Below are positions 1 through 6,648 of a stretch of 9,616 bases of DNA, piece by piece. Origin of the DNA: Pseudomonadota bacterium (GTDB taxonomy: Bacteria > Pseudomonadota > Alphaproteobacteria > Rhizobiales > Rhizobiaceae); NCBI GenBank assembly GCA_023435335.1, contig JAEYRU010000276.1:1-9616 (forward strand). The letters are read 5' to 3'. Both the position numbers and the translations under genes were made by a program. Positions within the stretch are counted from its first letter, which is position 1; the number at the start of each line of letters is the position of its first letter. The notes under the pieces were generated by a model that did not search any database, was not told the origin of the DNA, and saw only the letters and a list, made by a program, of their open reading frames with translations.

Positions 1-1436
1 TCGATGTAGCGGCGCGGCATGCCGGCGAGCCCGAGGAAATGCTGCGGGAAGAACACCAGGTTCACGCCGATGAACGTCACCCAGAAGTGCACGCGGGCGA
101 CGAAGGAGTTGTACATGTAGCCCGTCATCTTCGGGAACCAGTAGTACCAGGCCGCGAAGATCGCGAACACGGCGCCCATCGACAGCACGTAGTGGAAGTG
201 CGCCACCACGTAGTAGGTGTCGTGCATCGCCCGGTCGAGACCGGCGTTGGCGAGCTGGACGCCCGTGACGCCGCCGACCGTGAACAGGAAGATGAAGGCG
301 ATCGCCCACAGCATCGGCGTGCGGAAGGAAATCGAGCCGCCCCACATCGTCGCGATCCAGGAGAAGATCTTCACCCCGGTCGGAACCGCGATGACCATCG
401 TGGCGAACACGAAATAGCGCTGCGTGTCGAGCGAAAGGCCGGTCGTGTACATGTGGTGCGCCCACACCACGAAGCCGACCACACCGATCGCCACCATAGC
501 GTAGGCCATGCCGAGATAGCCGAAGATCGGCTTGCGCGAGAAGGTCGACACGATGTGGCTGACGATGCCGAAGCCCGGAAGGATCAGGATGTAGACCTCC
601 GGATGCCCGAAGAACCAGAACAGATGCTGGAACAGGATCGGGTCGCCGCCGCCGGCGGGGTCGAAGAAGGTGGTGCCGAAGTTGCGGTCGGTGAGCAGCA
701 TGGTGATGCCGCCTGCCAGGACCGGTAGCGACAGGAGCAGCAGGAACGCGGTGATCAGCACCGACCAGGCGAACAGCGGCATCTTGTGCAGCGTCATGCC
801 GGGCGCGCGCATGTTGAAGATGGTGGTGATGAAGTTGATCGCGCCGAGGATAGAAGACGCACCGGCGATATGGAGCGACAGGATCGCCAGATCCATCGCC
901 GGCCCGGGCTGGCCGGAGGTGGAGAGCGGCGGATAGATCGTCCAGCCGCCGCCGACGCCGTAGCCGCCCGCGGGACCCTGCACGAACATCGACAGCAGCA
1001 GGAGGATGAATGCCGGCGGCAGCAGCCAGAACGAGATGTTGTTCATGCGCGGGAAGGCCATGTCCGGCGCGCCGATCATGATCGGCACCATCCAGTTGGC
1101 GAAGCCGCCGATGAGCGCCGGCATCACCATGAAGAAGATCATGATCAGGCCGTGCGCCGTGGTGAACACATTGTACATGTGCTTGCCGGCGTCGAGGGCC
1201 GCGTCACCCTCGAAACCGTAGACCATCGAGGCGAAGCCGTGGAATATCTGGATGCCAGGCTCCTGCAGTTCCCAACGCATGGCAACCGAAAGCAGCAGCC
1301 CGATGATACCGGCGATGATCGCGAAGATCAGGTAGAGCGTGCCGATATCCTTGTGGTTGGTCGAATAGACCCACCGGACCCAACCGCGCGGGTGGTGGTC
1401 CTCATGGGCATCGTGATGAGCTACGGCGTCTGCCAT
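1..1436 (-). CDS. ctaD: Cytochrome c oxidase subunit I (aa3 type), 3' end cut by window edge
   Basis: Catalytic subunit of the terminal oxidase, in the inner membrane; it reduces O2 to water and pumps protons. The window holds 478 complete codons; the family is usually about 550 residues, so the C-terminal end lies outside. Ligands are all visible: His95 and His415 (heme a), His413 (heme a3), and the CuB set His278, His327 and His328, with Tyr282 in GHPEVY placed for the His-Tyr crosslink. Asp125 (GAPD) and Glu280 fit the D channel and Lys356 the K channel. These fall one or two residues from Paracoccus denitrificans numbering, so this is a true A-type haem-copper oxidase. Translation starts at the ATG at 1436, with GGAG six bases upstream. 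It follows ctaC by 37 bases and is surely co-transcribed with it. The assembly genes expected downstream are outside the window. Confidence 0.98.
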   Translation of the reverse strand, partial: MADAVAHHDAHEDHHPRGWVRWVYSTNHKDIGTLYLIFAIIAGIIGLLLSVAMRWELQEPGIQIFHGFASMVYGFEGDAALDAGKHMYNVFTTAHGLIMIFFMVMPALIGGFANWMVPIMIGAPDMAFPRMNNISFWLLPPAFILLLLSMFVQGPAGGYGVGGGWTIYPPLSTSGQPGPAMDLAILSLHIAGASSILGAINFITTIFNMRAPGMTLHKMPLFAWSVLITAFLLLLSLPVLAGGITMLLTDRNFGTTFFDPAGGGDPILFQHLFWFFGHPEVYILILPGFGIVSHIVSTFSRKPIFGYLGMAYAMVAIGVVGFVVWAHHMYTTGLSLDTQRYFVFATMVIAVPTGVKIFSWIATMWGGSISFRTPMLWAIAFIFLFTVGGVTGVQLANAGLDRAMHDTYYVVAHFHYVLSMGAVFAIFAAWYYWFPKMTGYMYNSFVARVHFWVTFIGVNLVFFPQHFLGLAGMPRRYI

Positions 1437-1473
1437 TTTCCCGCTCCGTTCGTGTCTCGCTTCCGGACCCGGC

Positions 1474-2349
1474 TTACTGGCCGGCGGCGGCTACGTTGGT
1501 CTGTTTGTTGATCGACGCCATAAGCGCCCGGTTGGCGGCGCCGATGTCGCTCTGCGCCGAAGCCAGCCAGGTGTCGTACTGCTCCTGGCTGACGACGCGA
1601 ACGCCAATCGGCATGAAGGCATGGTCCTTGCCGCAAAGCTCGGAGCACTGCCCGTAGTAGATGCCTTCCCGCTCGGCCTTGAACCAGATCTCGTTGAGAC
1701 GGCCGGGCACCGCGTCGGTCTTGATCCCGAAGGCGGGCACGGCGAAGGCGTGGATCACGTCGCTCGCCGTCACCAGCACGCGCACGGTGGTGTTGACCGG
1801 GACGACCACCTCGTTGTCGACGGCCAGAAGGCGCGGATACTCGGCGCGATCCTCCTTGCCGAGCGAAGCGCGGTCGTTCTCAGCCAGCATGATGGAGGAG
1901 AAGGTCAGCGGCTCGTCGCCCTGGTATTCGTAATCCCAGTACCACTGCACGCCTGTCGCCTTGATCGTCATCGCCGGCTCCTCGTCCGGCGTGTACTGGG
2001 CGGTCAGAAGCTGGAAGGACGGAACGGCGAGGAACAGCAGCACGACGACCGGCCCGACGGTCCAGATGACCTCGACCAGCGTGTTGTGGCTGGTGCGCGA
2101 GGGGTTGGGATTGGCGCTGGCGCGGAACCGCAGGATCACCCAGGCGAGCAGGAACATCACCAGCAGCGTGATCGGCACGATGAACCACAGCGTGTACTGC
2201 TCGAACCAGCGAATCTCGTTCATGATCGCGGTCGCCGCGGGCTGCAGGGTGATCTGCCACTCCACCGGCTGCGCGGCAAAGGCTGCGCCCGCGCCCAAAA
2301 TCAGCGCCAGCGCGGCTATGCTTGCGAAAATCTTCTTCATCACCCTCAT
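1474..2349 (-). CDS. ctaC: Cytochrome c oxidase subunit II
   Basis: Periplasmic CuA-bearing subunit that takes electrons from cytochrome c and passes them to subunit I. With the chosen start it has 291 residues, normal for the family. A signal peptide covers about residues 1-25 (cleavage near AFA), followed by two membrane helices at about 50-75 and 95-115. The aromatic electron-entry patch GVQWYWDY sits at 133-140. The CuA ligands are all present: His200, then Cys235, Glu237, Cys239, His243 and Met246 in the GQCSELCGKDHAFM block. An in-frame ATG at 2439 would add 30 residues lacking signal-peptide character, so I reject it. The starts at 2349 and 2340 (MKKIF) are both possible: GGGAG lies three bases before the first and GAGG three bases before the second. 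First gene of the oxidase operon, directly upstream of ctaD. Confidence 0.97.
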   Translation of the reverse strand: MRVMKKIFASIAALALILGAGAAFAAQPVEWQITLQPAATAIMNEIRWFEQYTLWFIVPITLLVMFLLAWVILRFRASANPNPSRTSHNTLVEVIWTVGPVVVLLFLAVPSFQLLTAQYTPDEEPAMTIKATGVQWYWDYEYQGDEPLTFSSIMLAENDRASLGKEDRAEYPRLLAVDNEVVVPVNTTVRVLVTASDVIHAFAVPAFGIKTDAVPGRLNEIWFKAEREGIYYGQCSELCGKDHAFMPIGVRVVSQEQYDTWLASAQSDIGAANRALMASINKQTNVAAAGQ

Positions 2350-2673
2350 CGTCTCCCGGATCAGCGAGGTGTTGGCGATATGGCGCCACTGGGGCGGGGC
2401 AGCCCGGACCGGAATCCGTGCTCTGTCCGGCGCGTTCAAACCATACTCTCAATTCAACCGCAAGAAAGCCGTCTGCCCCAAGATGCGGCATTTTTGCGCG
2501 AAAGCTTTTGCGGCAAGGCTCCGCGCCACGCGCCGCAATAGCGCGCGCGTCGCATTTCGGACGGAATTGTCGCTGAATAAGCCGCGGAAGGGCGGAAAAC
2601 CCGCCCGTCGCGCGCTTTTCTTTCGCTTCGGGTCCTACCAAGCTAGATTGCCGTGATTCGCCGAGGAGCCGAG
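2350..2673. promoter_or_regulatory. Divergent intergenic region between ctaC and the ialB-family gene
   Basis: This 324-base stretch lies between two divergent genes and must hold both promoters. I see no open frame here that looks like a gene. The most AT-rich patch is around 2435-2465; on the minus strand it reads TTGAATTGAG followed by TATGGT and is the best place for a ctaC promoter, but I cannot assign a convincing -35/-10 pair. A six-base inverted repeat (GGGCGG 2590-2595, CCGCCC 2601-2606, five-base loop) lies about 70 bases before the plus-strand gene, with a run of T and C at 2615-2622. It could be a leader hairpin or chance in GC-rich DNA. Confidence 0.6.
2663..2668 (+). promoter_or_regulatory. 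Ribosome binding site that fixes the ialB-family start
   Basis: GAGGAG lies five bases before the ATG at 2674. An in-frame GTG at 2653 would put this site inside the coding region and add seven residues with two arginines and a glutamate before the signal peptide, so the ATG is preferred. Confidence 0.8.
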
Positions 2674-3192
2674 ATGAAGGGCAAACCGTTCCGCATACTG
2701 TCTGGCGTGCTGGCTTTTGGCGCCGCGCTTGCCCTTGCCGCACCTGCCGTCGGGCAGCAACCGGCCGGCACGGTGCGGTCCACGCACGGGGCTTGGTCGA
2801 TCATCTGCGACACGCCGCCCGGCGCCTCTTCCGAGCAGTGCGCTATGATGCAGAATGTGATCGCGGAGGACCGGCCGGAGGTCGGCCTTTCCGTGGTGGT
2901 GCTGCGGACGGCCGACAACAAGGCCGAGATCCTGCGCGTGCTGGCCCCCCTTGGCGTGCTGCTTCCGAACGGGCTGGGGCTGAACGTAGACGGGAAGGAC
3001 ATCGGCCGCGCCTATTTCGTGCGCTGTTTCCAGGACGGGTGCTACGCCGAAGTGATTCTCGAGAAGCCGCTGCTCGACACGCTGCAGGCAGGCGAGTCGG
3101 CGACCTTCATCGTCTTCCAGACGCCGGAGGTGGGCATCGGCATTCCAGTCGACCTCGCCGGCTTCGCCGACGGGTTCAAGGCGCTGCCCTAG
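2674..3192 (+). CDS. Secreted IalB-family protein (invasion-associated locus B)
   Basis: A 172-residue exported protein of the IalB family, which is common in Rhizobiales and named after a Bartonella protein linked to red-cell invasion; in free-living relatives its role is not established. A signal peptide is clear: Lys2, Lys4, Arg7, a hydrophobic run at 8-26, and cleavage near Gly27-Gln28. The mature part shows the family pattern of an early W..C pair (Trp41, Cys45), a second Cys56 followed by MMQ, a GVLLPNGLGLNVDG loop at 94-107, and a C....C pair at Cys118 and Cys123. The four cysteines probably form periplasmic disulfides. It is divergent from ctaC and stands before tldD in the same direction, with a 225-base gap. 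I give no symbol because most genomes carry several paralogs. Confidence 0.9.
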   Translation: MKGKPFRILSGVLAFGAALALAAPAVGQQPAGTVRSTHGAWSIICDTPPGASSEQCAMMQNVIAEDRPEVGLSVVVLRTADNKAEILRVLAPLGVLLPNGLGLNVDGKDIGRAYFVRCFQDGCYAEVILEKPLLDTLQAGESATFIVFQTPEVGIGIPVDLAGFADGFKALP

Positions 3193-3326
3193 AGGCTGCC
3201 GCGCAGGCCGACCGCCATACCCGGGCCGGCGGCGCTGATGCCGACACCCGCAAGCCCATAGGCGTTCCCGAACAGACCGCCTGCCGCGGCTCCGGCAAGA
3301 ACCCATATCGCCAGCAGGCGGATCAT
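3189..3326 (-). CDS. Candidate small hydrophobic glycine-rich protein, 45 residues
   Basis: Not recognised. A minus-strand ATG frame in the 225-base gap between the ialB-family gene and tldD encodes 45 residues: Arg3 after the start, then a continuous hydrophobic, glycine-rich stretch (11 Gly, no Asp or Glu) ending with Arg42. It looks like one or two membrane-crossing segments. 35 of 45 codons end in G or C, as in the neighbouring genes, although any frame in GC-rich DNA will tend that way. This ATG is the only usual start before an upstream in-frame TAG near 3380. There is no good Shine-Dalgarno sequence, only a G-rich GGGGGCGCGGG run. Its TAG shares the CTAG at 3189-3192 with the opposing ialB-family stop. 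It would be divergent from tldD. It may be a real small gene or a chance frame. Confidence 0.4.
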   Translation of the reverse strand: MIRLLAIWVLAGAAAGGLFGNAYGLAGVGISAAGPGMAVGLRGSL

Positions 3327-3378
3327 CCCGCGCCCCCATTCTTTGCGCGTCCCCCGTGCAAGCCGCGCCGTCGGCGAC

Positions 3379-3384
3379 TATATA
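3379..3384 (+). promoter_or_regulatory. Possible -10 element of the tldD promoter
   Basis: TATATA stands out in GC-rich surroundings 33 bases before the tldD start. Seventeen bases upstream the hexamer GTGCAA (3356-3361) matches only three of six -35 positions, so the pair is tentative. Confidence 0.3.
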
Positions 3385-3405
3385 GGCTGCAAATCCAGAT
3401 TTCAC

Positions 3406-3410
3406 GGGAG
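3406..3410 (+). promoter_or_regulatory. Ribosome binding site that fixes a GTG start for tldD
   Basis: GGGAG lies seven bases before the GTG at 3418. The frame is open further upstream to an ATG at 3343, but that would add 25 basic residues with no homology to TldD and would translate through this site. Confidence 0.7.
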
Positions 3411-3417
3411 CCTGCAG

Positions 3418-4833
3418 GTGGCTGAAAGACTTCTCGAGCAATTCGACATTTCCGAAGACACGGTACGCCGCATCGTGCGCGATACGGTCGACGGAGCCGA
3501 CGACGGGGAGCTGTTCCTCGAATATCGCGAGGGTGAGGCGCTCGTCTTCGACAACGGCCGTCTGAAGACGGCCAACTTCAACGTCGAAAAGGGTTTCGGG
3601 CTGCGCGCCGTCGCCGGCGAGGCGATCGGCTATGCGCATGCGAGCGAGCTGTCGGAAGCTGCCCTGCTGCGCGCGGCCGACGCGGTCTCGGCAGTGAAGA
3701 GCGGATATTCCGGCACGCTGGCCGAGCGCCCGCAGGGCACCAACAGGCATCTCTATGGCGAGGAGAATCCCATCGCGGCTCCGGGTTTCGAGGCGAAGGC
3801 GCGGCTGCTCGAAGAGATCGACGCGTACCTGCGCGCCAAGGACCCGAAGGTGCGCCAGGTGACGGCGTCGTTGGCCGCGTCGTGGCAGCAGGTCGAGATC
3901 CTGCGCCCGGACGGCGCACTCGCGCAGGACATCCGCCCCCTGGTGCGGGTCAACGTGGCAGTCGTCGTCGGCGACGGCGACCGCCAGGAAACCGGCTCCT
4001 ACGGCATGGGCGGACGCAAGAGCTTCGGCGAGTTTCTGGCGCAGGAGTCATGGAAATTCGCCGCCGACGAGGCGCTGCGGCAGGCCCTCGTCAACCTCGA
4101 GGCGATCCCGGCGCCGGCCGGCACCTTCGACATCGTGCTTTCCTCCGGCTGGCCCGGCGTGATGCTGCACGAGGCGGTTGGCCACGGTCTCGAAGGCGAC
4201 TTCAACCGCAAGAAGACCTCCGCCTTTTCCGGTCTGATGGGCCAGCAGGTCGCGGCCAGGGGGGTCACCGTGGTCGACGACGGCACCATGGCCGAGCGGC
4301 GCGGCTCGCTCACCATCGACGACGAAGGCACCGCCACCAACCGCACGGTGCTGATCGAGGACGGCAAGCTGGTCAACTACATGCAGGACCGGCAGAACGC
4401 GCGCCTCATGGGCATGAAGCCGACCGGCAACGGCCGGCGCGAGAGCTACGCGCACCAGCCGATGCCGCGCATGACGAACACCTACATGACCGCTGGCGAC
4501 AAGACTCCGGAGGAGATCATCGCCTCGGTCAAGCACGGCATCTACGCCGTCTCCTTCGGCGGAGGGCAGGTCGACATCACCAGCGGCAAATTCGTGTTCG
4601 GCTGCACCGAGGCCTACATGATCGAGGACGGCAAGGTGACCCAGCCCATCAAGGGCGCCATGCTGATCGGAAACGGGCCGGACGCCATGCACCGTGTTTC
4701 CATGGTCGGCAACGACATGAAGCTCGACACCGGAATCGGCATGTGCGGCAAGGCCGGCCAGGGCGTGCCGGTCGGCGTCGGCCAGCCGCACCTGCGAATG
4801 GATCAGATGACGGTGGGCGGCACCCGCACCTAG
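3418..4833 (+). CDS. tldD: Metalloprotease TldD
   Basis: Catalytic subunit of the TldD/TldE zinc protease, a cytoplasmic heterodimer that degrades unfolded peptides and, in enterobacteria, takes part in processing microcin B17 and the CcdA antitoxin. The protein has 471 residues against about 480 in E. coli. The HExxxH motif is HEAVGH at 251-256; the third zinc ligand should be Cys443 in GMCGKAGQ, at the same distance from the C terminus as in the E. coli protein. Other family landmarks are the GGGQVDITSG segment at 381-390, FGCTEAYMIEDG at 395-405, and the end block VPVGVGQP...VGGT. Translation starts at a GTG with a good ribosome binding site. The obligate partner TldE is not in this window; in many bacteria it is encoded elsewhere. 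In Rhizobiales tldD commonly stands near the cox genes, as here. Confidence 0.96.
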   Translation: MAERLLEQFDISEDTVRRIVRDTVDGADDGELFLEYREGEALVFDNGRLKTANFNVEKGFGLRAVAGEAIGYAHASELSEAALLRAADAVSAVKSGYSGTLAERPQGTNRHLYGEENPIAAPGFEAKARLLEEIDAYLRAKDPKVRQVTASLAASWQQVEILRPDGALAQDIRPLVRVNVAVVVGDGDRQETGSYGMGGRKSFGEFLAQESWKFAADEALRQALVNLEAIPAPAGTFDIVLSSGWPGVMLHEAVGHGLEGDFNRKKTSAFSGLMGQQVAARGVTVVDDGTMAERRGSLTIDDEGTATNRTVLIEDGKLVNYMQDRQNARLMGMKPTGNGRRESYAHQPMPRMTNTYMTAGDKTPEEIIASVKHGIYAVSFGGGQVDITSGKFVFGCTEAYMIEDGKVTQPIKGAMLIGNGPDAMHRVSMVGNDMKLDTGIGMCGKAGQGVPVGVGQPHLRMDQMTVGGTRT

Positions 4834-4906
4834 GCACGCAGGCGGCTTGCGTCGGAGCTGAGGGAAGCCGGCGCACGTTCGCCTCCGGCCGGCGGCCGTG
4901 CCGGGA

Positions 4907-5419
4907 TCAGAGCCACGAAGCGGGCGTGCGCGGCATGCGCCCGTCGGGATCGACGATGTCGAGCTTCGGCTGCGACGGCCCGTTCCAGCGCCACAGCGCC
5001 ACGCATGTGCCGCCCGGCGACATGAAGGACGGATAGATCACTCCGTCGAAGCCGCGTTCCAACAGTCGCTCGCGCAGCGCGTGCGTCTCCGGCATCCTGC
5101 CTTCGTCCAGGATTGCCCGCCACTCGCACCGATGGATGTCCGCGGCGATGCCGAGGCTGTCCATCTCTTCGGGCGAGGTCAGATTCGCCAGTTGCGCGCC
5201 GGTAAGACGAAGCTGCGCGATCAAGGCCGGGTGCTGGACGAATCCCTGGTTGTATTCCGCCCACGCGGTGGAGAGCTCGCGCGCCGCATAGATCGTCGGC
5301 TCGCCGGGAGGGCTCCACCTGCCGCCGAAACGCGCCGCGCCTTCACCCGACAGGGGGAGATGCGCCCAGCGAGGAACGTAGGCGCGCCAGAGCGTGAGGC
5401 TCGGGCCCGGGTCAGGCAT
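4907..5419 (-). CDS. RES-domain toxin of a RES-Xre toxin-antitoxin module
   Basis: A 170-residue RES-domain protein. Characterised members (MbcT of Mycobacterium, the Pseudomonas putida and Photorhabdus toxins) degrade cellular NAD+ and stop growth. The family's naming residues are visible: Arg34 in GGRWSPPG, Glu55 in the helix after IYAARELSTAWAEY, and Ser131 in GVIYPSF, followed by the GG..C..LWRW strand at 136-145. Arg12 and Tyr44 lie where the NAD-like pocket is expected. The length is normal for the family and there is no break, so the toxin looks intact. Its ATG at 5419 lies inside the end of the antitoxin gene with an 8-base overlap and no strong ribosome binding site, which suggests translational coupling. 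It converges with tldD across 73 bases. Activity is inferred from family and context. Confidence 0.92.
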   Translation of the reverse strand: MPDPGPSLTLWRAYVPRWAHLPLSGEGAARFGGRWSPPGEPTIYAARELSTAWAEYNQGFVQHPALIAQLRLTGAQLANLTSPEEMDSLGIAADIHRCEWRAILDEGRMPETHALRERLLERGFDGVIYPSFMSPGGTCVALWRWNGPSQPKLDIVDPDGRMPRTPASWL

Positions 5420-5789
5420 AGACGCCGGAGCGCACTGCCTCCAGGTAAGCCAGCACCTTTTCCGCGCGGCCTTCGCGGACGAGGTCGTAGGCCGTCTTGC
5501 CGGCCCAGCCCGGTATCGGCTGATGCTTGAACCAGATCGCTGCGCGCTCCTCGCCTCCGGCCATTTCGCCTGCCATGGCGAGGATGCGCACGATCGGGCT
5601 CAGCGCCGCATCGACCTTGCGCGCGCCGGCTTTGGCGGCGAGCGTGTTACGTGCTACCCCGATCAGAGACGCGAGCTCGCTTTGGGTGATGCCCAGTCGC
5701 TCGGCCACGCGACGTGCGGAGAGGAACGGGCTCCGTTCGTCACCGAACCGGAAGGCAGAGACGTCCAACGCTACGGTCATGGTCATCAT
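5412..5789 (-). CDS. Xre/MbcA/ParS-type antitoxin of the RES-Xre module
   Basis: A DNA-binding antitoxin paired with the RES toxin downstream. The N-terminal half holds a helix-turn-helix-like segment at about 24-52 (ARRVAERLGITQSELASLIG, then a recognition-helix-like RNTLAAKAG). The C-terminal half (about 62-125) matches the MbcA/ParS/Xre toxin-binding domain (DUF2384): a helix ending near Trp86-Phe87, then a P....GKTAYDLV block at 93-104 and a V..YLEAVRSGVY end. Such C-terminal tails plug the toxin's NAD pocket in known complexes. The start is not certain: ATGs at 5789, 5786 and 5780 are all in frame, and a TTG at 5819 with GGAG after it is less likely. GGAAG just upstream favours 5786 or 5789. 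Autoregulation through the direct repeats upstream is likely by analogy with other Xre antitoxins. Confidence 0.88.
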   Translation of the reverse strand: MMTMTVALDVSAFRFGDERSPFLSARRVAERLGITQSELASLIGVARNTLAAKAGARKVDAALSPIVRILAMAGEMAGGEERAAIWFKHQPIPGWAGKTAYDLVREGRAEKVLAYLEAVRSGVYA

Positions 5790-5868
5790 ACTTCCATAAA
5801 GTGACTGTTTCTCCTTCAAAGTATGCTCAATTGACGCTCAATTCAAGTTGCGGAAAGATCCATCCCAG
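5790..5868. promoter_or_regulatory. Shared intergenic regulatory region of the RES-Xre module and the sirtuin gene
   Basis: These 79 bases separate the divergent antitoxin and sirtuin starts and are clearly AT-richer than the genes around them. On the plus strand TTGACG (5831-5836) is a good -35; a weak AAAGAT lies 17 bases further on and would place transcription start almost at the sirtuin ATG. On the minus strand TTGAAT (5846-5841) is followed after 17 bases by TACTTT, a weak promoter for the antitoxin. Both lie on or within the repeated GCTCAATT motif, so a protein bound there could affect both genes. The promoter assignments are tentative. Confidence 0.5.
5825..5843. repeat. Direct repeat GCTCAATT with 11-base period, candidate antitoxin operator
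   Basis: GCTCAATT occurs at 5825-5832 and again at 5836-5843, about one helical turn apart. The first copy is part of TCAATTGA (5827-5834), an exact palindrome. The position just upstream of an Xre-type antitoxin gene fits an autoregulatory operator. No binding evidence is available from sequence alone. Confidence 0.5.
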
Positions 5869-6573
5869 ATGCCATCCTCCATCGTCATCCTCACCGGGGC
5901 CGGCATCTCCGTAGAGTCCGGCATTCCGAGCTTCCGCGACAAGGGCGGCATCTGGGCGAGGCACGACTGGCGCGACTATGCCACCCCGGACGCCTTCGCG
6001 CGCAACCCCGGCCGCGTGCAGGACTTCTACAACAAGCGCAGGCGGGCGATGGCGCAGGCTAGACCGAATGGCGCCCACCATGCGCTGGGGCGGCTCGAGG
6101 CCCAGTTCGAGGGTTCGTTCCTGCTGGTGACGCAGAACATCGACGGGCTGCACGAGGCCGCCGGCTCGCGGAAGCTCATCCACATGCACGGCGAACTCGG
6201 CTCGGCCCTGTGCGAGGCCTGCGGCATGCGCTCGCCTTGCCGCGACGACCTGACGATCGATTCGCGATGCCCGGCCTGCGATACGACAGGCAGGCTCCGC
6301 CCCGACGTGGTCTGGTTCGGCGAGATGCCGTACCAGATGGACCGCATCTACCGGGCGCTCGCCGAGACCGAGCTCTTCGTCGCCATCGGCACGTCGGGGC
6401 ACGTCTATCCCGCCGCCGACTTCGTGGAGGAAGCGCGCCTGAACGGCGCGCACACGGTGGAGCTCAACCTGGAACCCTCCGAGAATGCCGGCGCCTTCGC
6501 CGAGGCGATACACGGCAAGGCGACCGAAATCGTGCCACTGTTTGTCGAGCGGCTTCTCCGGGGCGACCCGTAG
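5869..6573 (+). CDS. cobB: NAD-dependent protein deacylase, class III sirtuin (CobB family)
   Basis: A 234-residue SIR2-family enzyme that removes acyl groups from lysine using NAD+, giving nicotinamide and O-acyl-ADP-ribose. The NAD-binding motif GAGISVESGIPSFR is at 10-23, TQNIDGLH at 88-95, the catalytic His107 in HMHGE, a zinc ribbon from Cys115, Cys118, Cys134 and Cys137, and GTSG at 174-177. Tyr54 and Arg57 (FYNKRR) match the Tyr-x-x-Arg pair that marks SIRT5/CobB-type enzymes able to remove succinyl or malonyl groups, so desuccinylation is predicted. I chose the ATG at 5869; a TTG at 5848 would add seven residues. GGAAAG ten bases upstream is a distant ribosome binding site. It is divergent from the RES-Xre module and followed after 75 bases by the DUF502 gene. 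Confidence 0.95.
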   Translation: MPSSIVILTGAGISVESGIPSFRDKGGIWARHDWRDYATPDAFARNPGRVQDFYNKRRRAMAQARPNGAHHALGRLEAQFEGSFLLVTQNIDGLHEAAGSRKLIHMHGELGSALCEACGMRSPCRDDLTIDSRCPACDTTGRLRPDVVWFGEMPYQMDRIYRALAETELFVAIGTSGHVYPAADFVEEARLNGAHTVELNLEPSENAGAFAEAIHGKATEIVPLFVERLLRGDP

Positions 6574-6612
6574 CCCGGGGGCGGCCCGGCGACGCACCCG
6601 GCAGCCCGGACC

Positions 6613-6640
6613 TTGGCTCGCCGCCGACGCGGATTATATG
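6613..6640 (+). promoter_or_regulatory. Possible promoter directly before the DUF502 gene
   Basis: TTGGCT (6613-6618) and TATATG (6635-6640) stand 16 bases apart, each matching four of six consensus positions. A start of transcription about seven bases later would fall at or next to the ATG at 6649, so the message could be leaderless, in line with the absence of a Shine-Dalgarno sequence there. Confidence 0.35.
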
Positions 6641-6648
6641 TCAACCGA

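Noticed and set aside
39..728. Long plus-strand open frames over ctaD and ctaC (also 786-1511, 1621-2541, 1961-2656)
   Set aside because: They are antisense shadows: Arg-, His- and Asp-rich translations with no domain, opposite genes whose every catalytic ligand is visible.
1200..1270. Apparent insertion in subunit I between the first helix and His95
   Set aside because: His95 lies within one residue of the Paracoccus position, so the segment is normal for alphaproteobacterial subunit I.
2590..2606. GGGCGG/CCGCCC hairpin followed by a T/C-rich stretch, as an intrinsic terminator
   Set aside because: The stem is six bases, the T-rich run begins nine bases after it, and no gene on the plus strand ends upstream.
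3418..4833. TldD as orphan or degenerate because TldE is absent
   Set aside because: All zinc ligands are present, and tldE is commonly at a different locus; absence from a 9.6 kb window means nothing.
4834..4906. Terminator between the convergent tldD and RES toxin genes
   Set aside because: Only a five-base ACGCA/TGCGT stem and CCGGCCGG self-complementarity are seen, with no T-tract on either strand.
3882..5036. 384-residue plus-strand frame overlapping the 3' part of tldD
   Set aside because: Arg/Gly/His-rich low-complexity translation in the +1 frame of tldD; a GC-skewed shadow.
5790..5819. TTG at 5819 as antitoxin start
   Set aside because: It would put the GGAG-containing sequence inside the gene and add ten residues before the MMTMT cluster; the ATGs at 5789 and 5786 are better placed.
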